Position numbers and translations under genes: made by a program. The notes beneath the pieces are model-generated. The model was not told the origin of the DNA. It saw only the letters and a program-made list of their open reading frames with translations, and searched no databases. This document shows positions 61,333-64,000 of a DNA stretch of 64,000 nucleotides, piece after piece (within the stretch, counting starts at the first letter, position 1; each line of letters begins with the position of its first letter). Origin of the DNA: Pyrenula massariospora (taxonomy: Eukaryota > Ascomycota > Eurotiomycetes > Pyrenulales > Pyrenulaceae); the NCBI GenBank assembly GCA_021030905.1, contig JAGFMI010000021.1, positions 434,001-498,000 of the forward strand, given 5' to 3'.

Positions 61333-62299
61333 GATGTAGAGTATCACCTTTCACTATCCGATGTCAACATAATCTTTAAGATTCGACAAGCTTAGGACAT
61401 AGCCAGATATGAAGGTCTCTCGAATATAGCACCGCAGAGTTGTGTTTTCCAGGATCTTTGTTCTACTACTTGTTGACAGCTCCTCAGCGGTACCTCTCCA
61501 GAAGCACTGCCTCAATGCTTCCATTGAGGTCATTATCTCATTGGATGAGGCTGCATGGGTGGTCTGCAACGTGATTTCATCGCGAGGTTCTGTGGAACAA
61601 TTGGGGCCATCCGAGGCTCAGGGGCCGAAGTCGTGACAACCCCTCCATAGCCCTGTGTTTGCTCTGTTTGCTGAAGCTATTCCTATTCGGTACTAGTCAA
61701 TCTAGGCCGCAGTTCATTCGTTAACGATCGTAAGGCCTAGATAGTAGAATCATGCACCCTTTCACAACCCAATAATTAGCCGATGAGAGGTGTCACGGCT
61801 TCTATCCTCCAGTCTCGAATGTCAGAAAAGTGCATCCTGCAGTTGAAACTAGCCCTAATTACCGTATTGAGAATCCACTGGTCAGGTTCCGTTACATCTG
61901 CAGAGCCCAATATTTGCCCTGATATAGGACATCTGATTTTAGTACCGCAGATACGGTGGCCAAGAAACTATATTTTAAATTATAGCATAGCTTAGGCTAC
62001 TTTAATCACTATACGTAGGACACATGCCTAGGAGGCCGTGCATGAGAAGCATTCTGTGGGTAGCGAGCAGGCTTCGTTCACAAGACATTCCTCTTAGTAC
62101 AATCGTTTCATGACTAGCTACAACACAACACTTTAATTCTCTTCGGAATAATTCAACAGCATGCGGGGTTTAATGAAGAAACTAGGAGTTATCTATATCT
62201 CTATTGAGACGGTGTTTAAGCATCGAACGAACCCATAACTAAGTGAGAAAGGTTGATATCCGGCCCAAACTAGAAGTCTCTGCATTAGCACATAAGCTT
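61333..62299. other. Intergenic region between ankyrin and AAA ATPase genes
   Basis: About 1 kb with the ankyrin gene promoter and the AAA gene 3' flank. Frames at 61354-61569 (minus) and 61783-61995 have no recognisable content. Confidence 0.45.
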
Positions 62300-64000
62300 C
62301 TATGTCTGTTCATATGGCAGGTAGGTCCGGATTTTCTCTCCCCACGCTCGTTGGCTCGCCAACGAAGGAGGATTTCCGACATCAATCCCTGTTTTGTCCT
62401 TCGACAGCTCGCCCTGAAAGTCTTCAATGTTCTTCTGCGTCTGCCGCGACACGCTAGGCCTTGTTCTCTGAAGGGCTTTAGCAAAGTGCTGCGTGGTGAG
62501 CAAAAGCTTCGCATTTTCTTCATTCTGCCCATTATGAGACGACTTTACTTGATCTACGGCCCAAGCTAGTGCAGCCTGTCCGCAAAGATTCCGAAGATCT
62601 GCACCAGAGAAGCCTGGAGTGTCTTTGACGATTTCATCGATGATGATTGAGGAGTCCATGTCTTCTTTTTTAAGAAACAAGCGAAGGATCTGTTCCCTCT
62701 CTTTCTCAGATGGGAGCGAGAATAGGACCCTGTGCGGGAGCCTTCGTAAAAATGCGTCGTCAAGGTCGGAAGGTCTATTCGTCGCGATTATGATGAACGG
62801 GCTTTGCTCATTTGTAACAAGTCCGTCCATTCTCTGGAGAAATAGAGTAATAGCGTTACGTTCCCAGGTTCTATCGTCTGCAGTACGGCGACGGAAGAGA
62901 GAGTCTGCTTCATCAATGAAAAGAATGCAAGGATACAGCTTAGTGCAGAGCGAAAATGCAGCACTAATTAATTTCTCAGTCTCCCCGACCCACTTATTTT
63001 GTATGTTTGCTGCATCGATAGCAAGCATATTGGCCCCAGATTCTTTGGCAATGGCACGACTAAGGTATGTTTTGCCGGTACCCGGTGGACCATAGAATAA
63101 GGCACCTTTGATTCGAACCTGCTCCAGCAAAAGGTGTGATATACCTTTAGCGCGTAACTTCGAAAGTGCGATAAGCTGTTTAACTGTCTCTTTCGTCTCG
63201 CTGTCCATGATGACATCCTCATACGTAGCTTGAAGCTTGGATGGATCGACCACGTAGCTTAGTAGATTCGTCTCATGCTGATCACACTTGTCTCGGACAG
63301 ACTTCAGAACATAATCTAAAGTCTGGCGTTGCTCACTGGTGTCTCCCTGCTCACAGATGTCTCTCTGCTTGCTGATATCTCTCTGCTTGCCATGAATACG
63401 CATCAGTACAACTTTTATGTCTTCGGTGTCTAGTGTGGACTTAGCGAGAGTTCGTCCACAGATCTGCCTTACGGCTCGTTGAGCATTTTCATCAGACAAC
63501 GTAGCGTTCTCCAAAGCCGCGGCAATTTCTTCTGAGTCGGCAAAATCCCATTCTGGATATGGTGCTAGCAAATCAGGGGAGCACATCAGGCTCTTCCACG
63601 CTAGGTTCTGACGGAATCCTCGCCTGAGCTTTCGAGTGTATAACACGCGTTGCCGTCTCTTTTCCAAAGTCATGTCATCTCGCGGGACATCGAAAGCACG
63701 AACGTTAAGAGCAGACTCTGCGTCTACGTGTAGCTCTTTGCGTAGTTCTGTTTCCAAAGAGCTAAGCCCTTCGGGTCGGCAAATAGGGCAATCACAATAA
63801 GACTTGCTTGGCTTTCTTGTGAAGGGAGATCGACTGGTTGAGATTGATACGAAAAGGATAATCTTTTCACCTAAAGCGCGGCGATCTTCAAACCAAGGGC
63901 GAATAATGCTAAAGAAAGTCAAGTCATTCGAAAGATCTAGAATGTCATTTGCGTGGCGAAGATGGATGAAAACGGGGGACAGATTTTCAAGGGGTTTCCG
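62300..64000 (-). CDS. AAA-family ATPase, 5' end beyond the window
   Basis: A single AAA domain protein, likely a remodelling ATPase. The frame is open to the window edge (PVFIHLRHANDILDL... precedes the first in-window candidate start), so the N-terminus is missing; 566 residues are visible. Walker A is GPPGTGKT, Walker B ILFIDEAD, sensor 1 IIATNRP, and FLRRLPHRVLF holds the family arginines. GFSGADLRNLCGQAAL is the C-terminal AAA lid. The layout is like ATAD1/Msp1-type and other fungal AAA proteins with a substrate-binding N-part. The N-terminal part has a CDCPICRP cluster and a repetitive KQRDISKQRDICEQGDTSEQ stretch. It is followed on the same strand by the ankyrin and HeLo genes. Confidence 0.9.
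   Translation of the reverse strand, partial: RKPLENLSPVFIHLRHANDILDLSNDLTFFSIIRPWFEDRRALGEKIILFVSISTSRSPFTRKPSKSYCDCPICRPEGLSSLETELRKELHVDAESALNVRAFDVPRDDMTLEKRRQRVLYTRKLRRGFRQNLAWKSLMCSPDLLAPYPEWDFADSEEIAAALENATLSDENAQRAVRQICGRTLAKSTLDTEDIKVVLMRIHGKQRDISKQRDICEQGDTSEQRQTLDYVLKSVRDKCDQHETNLLSYVVDPSKLQATYEDVIMDSETKETVKQLIALSKLRAKGISHLLLEQVRIKGALFYGPPGTGKTYLSRAIAKESGANMLAIDAANIQNKWVGETEKLISAAFSLCTKLYPCILFIDEADSLFRRRTADDRTWERNAITLFLQRMDGLVTNEQSPFIIIATNRPSDLDDAFLRRLPHRVLFSLPSEKEREQILRLFLKKEDMDSSIIIDEIVKDTPGFSGADLRNLCGQAALAWAVDQVKSSHNGQNEENAKLLLTTQHFAKALQRTRPSVSRQTQKNIEDFQGELSKDKTGIDVGNPPSLASQRAWGEKIRTYLPYEQT

Overview
The window is nuclear DNA of a filamentous ascomycete (Pezizomycotina). Genes carry short introns of 46-104 bp (mostly 46-63 bp) with GT...CTNAC/CTNAT...AG signals. 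The gene types are typical of that group: a SidI-like ligase with a peroxisomal tag, a PTH11-type receptor, HeLo and ankyrin proteins, and secreted GMC and Cys-rich proteins. A sharply bounded AT-rich block of about 28 kb has the C-to-T / G-to-A decay expected of repeat-induced point mutation (RIP). I cannot name the species.

Left gene-rich arm (1-16459): the 3' end of ribosomal protein L16/uL13; a four-exon AMP-dependent acyl-CoA ligase with an N-terminal PTS2 (SidI-like, siderophore pathway); a GRR1-type F-box/LRR protein with a long low-complexity tail; and a secreted GMC oxidoreductase flanked by two paralogous small proteins with mitochondrial-type presequences. About 2.5 kb with no convincing gene follows.

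AT-rich block (16460-44836): this resolves into a five-level nest of transposons. The outermost is a DNA transposon of about 2.1 kb net, with 36-bp terminal inverted repeats and a TA target duplication (Tc1/mariner-like). An LTR element (17797-44078, TSD ATTAG) sits in it. That contains a second (21261-40746, TSD CTATA), which contains a third in opposite orientation (23832-36613, TSD TTGTA), which contains a fourth (26551-32155, TSD ATAAA). All four are related Ty3/Gypsy-type elements. Each keeps a decayed reverse-transcriptase active-site motif on its A-rich sense strand, about 3.6 kb from the 5' end in three of them and 2.5 kb in the innermost, which has lost about 1.1 kb upstream of RT. 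A 100-N scaffold gap lies in element 3, next to a 360-bp tandem duplication.

Right arm (44837-64000): a frameshifted alpha/beta-hydrolase pseudogene and another coding remnant next to the AT block; an F-box protein; a secreted HExxH protein and a secreted Cys-rich three-repeat protein on divergent strands; and a PTH11-like seven-helix membrane protein. A minus-strand series closes the window: a HeLo-domain protein with a frameshift, an ankyrin protein with a STAND-like N-terminal domain, and a AAA ATPase cut by the window edge. The last three resemble the families found in fungal allorecognition/NLR repertoires, although no complete NLR is present.
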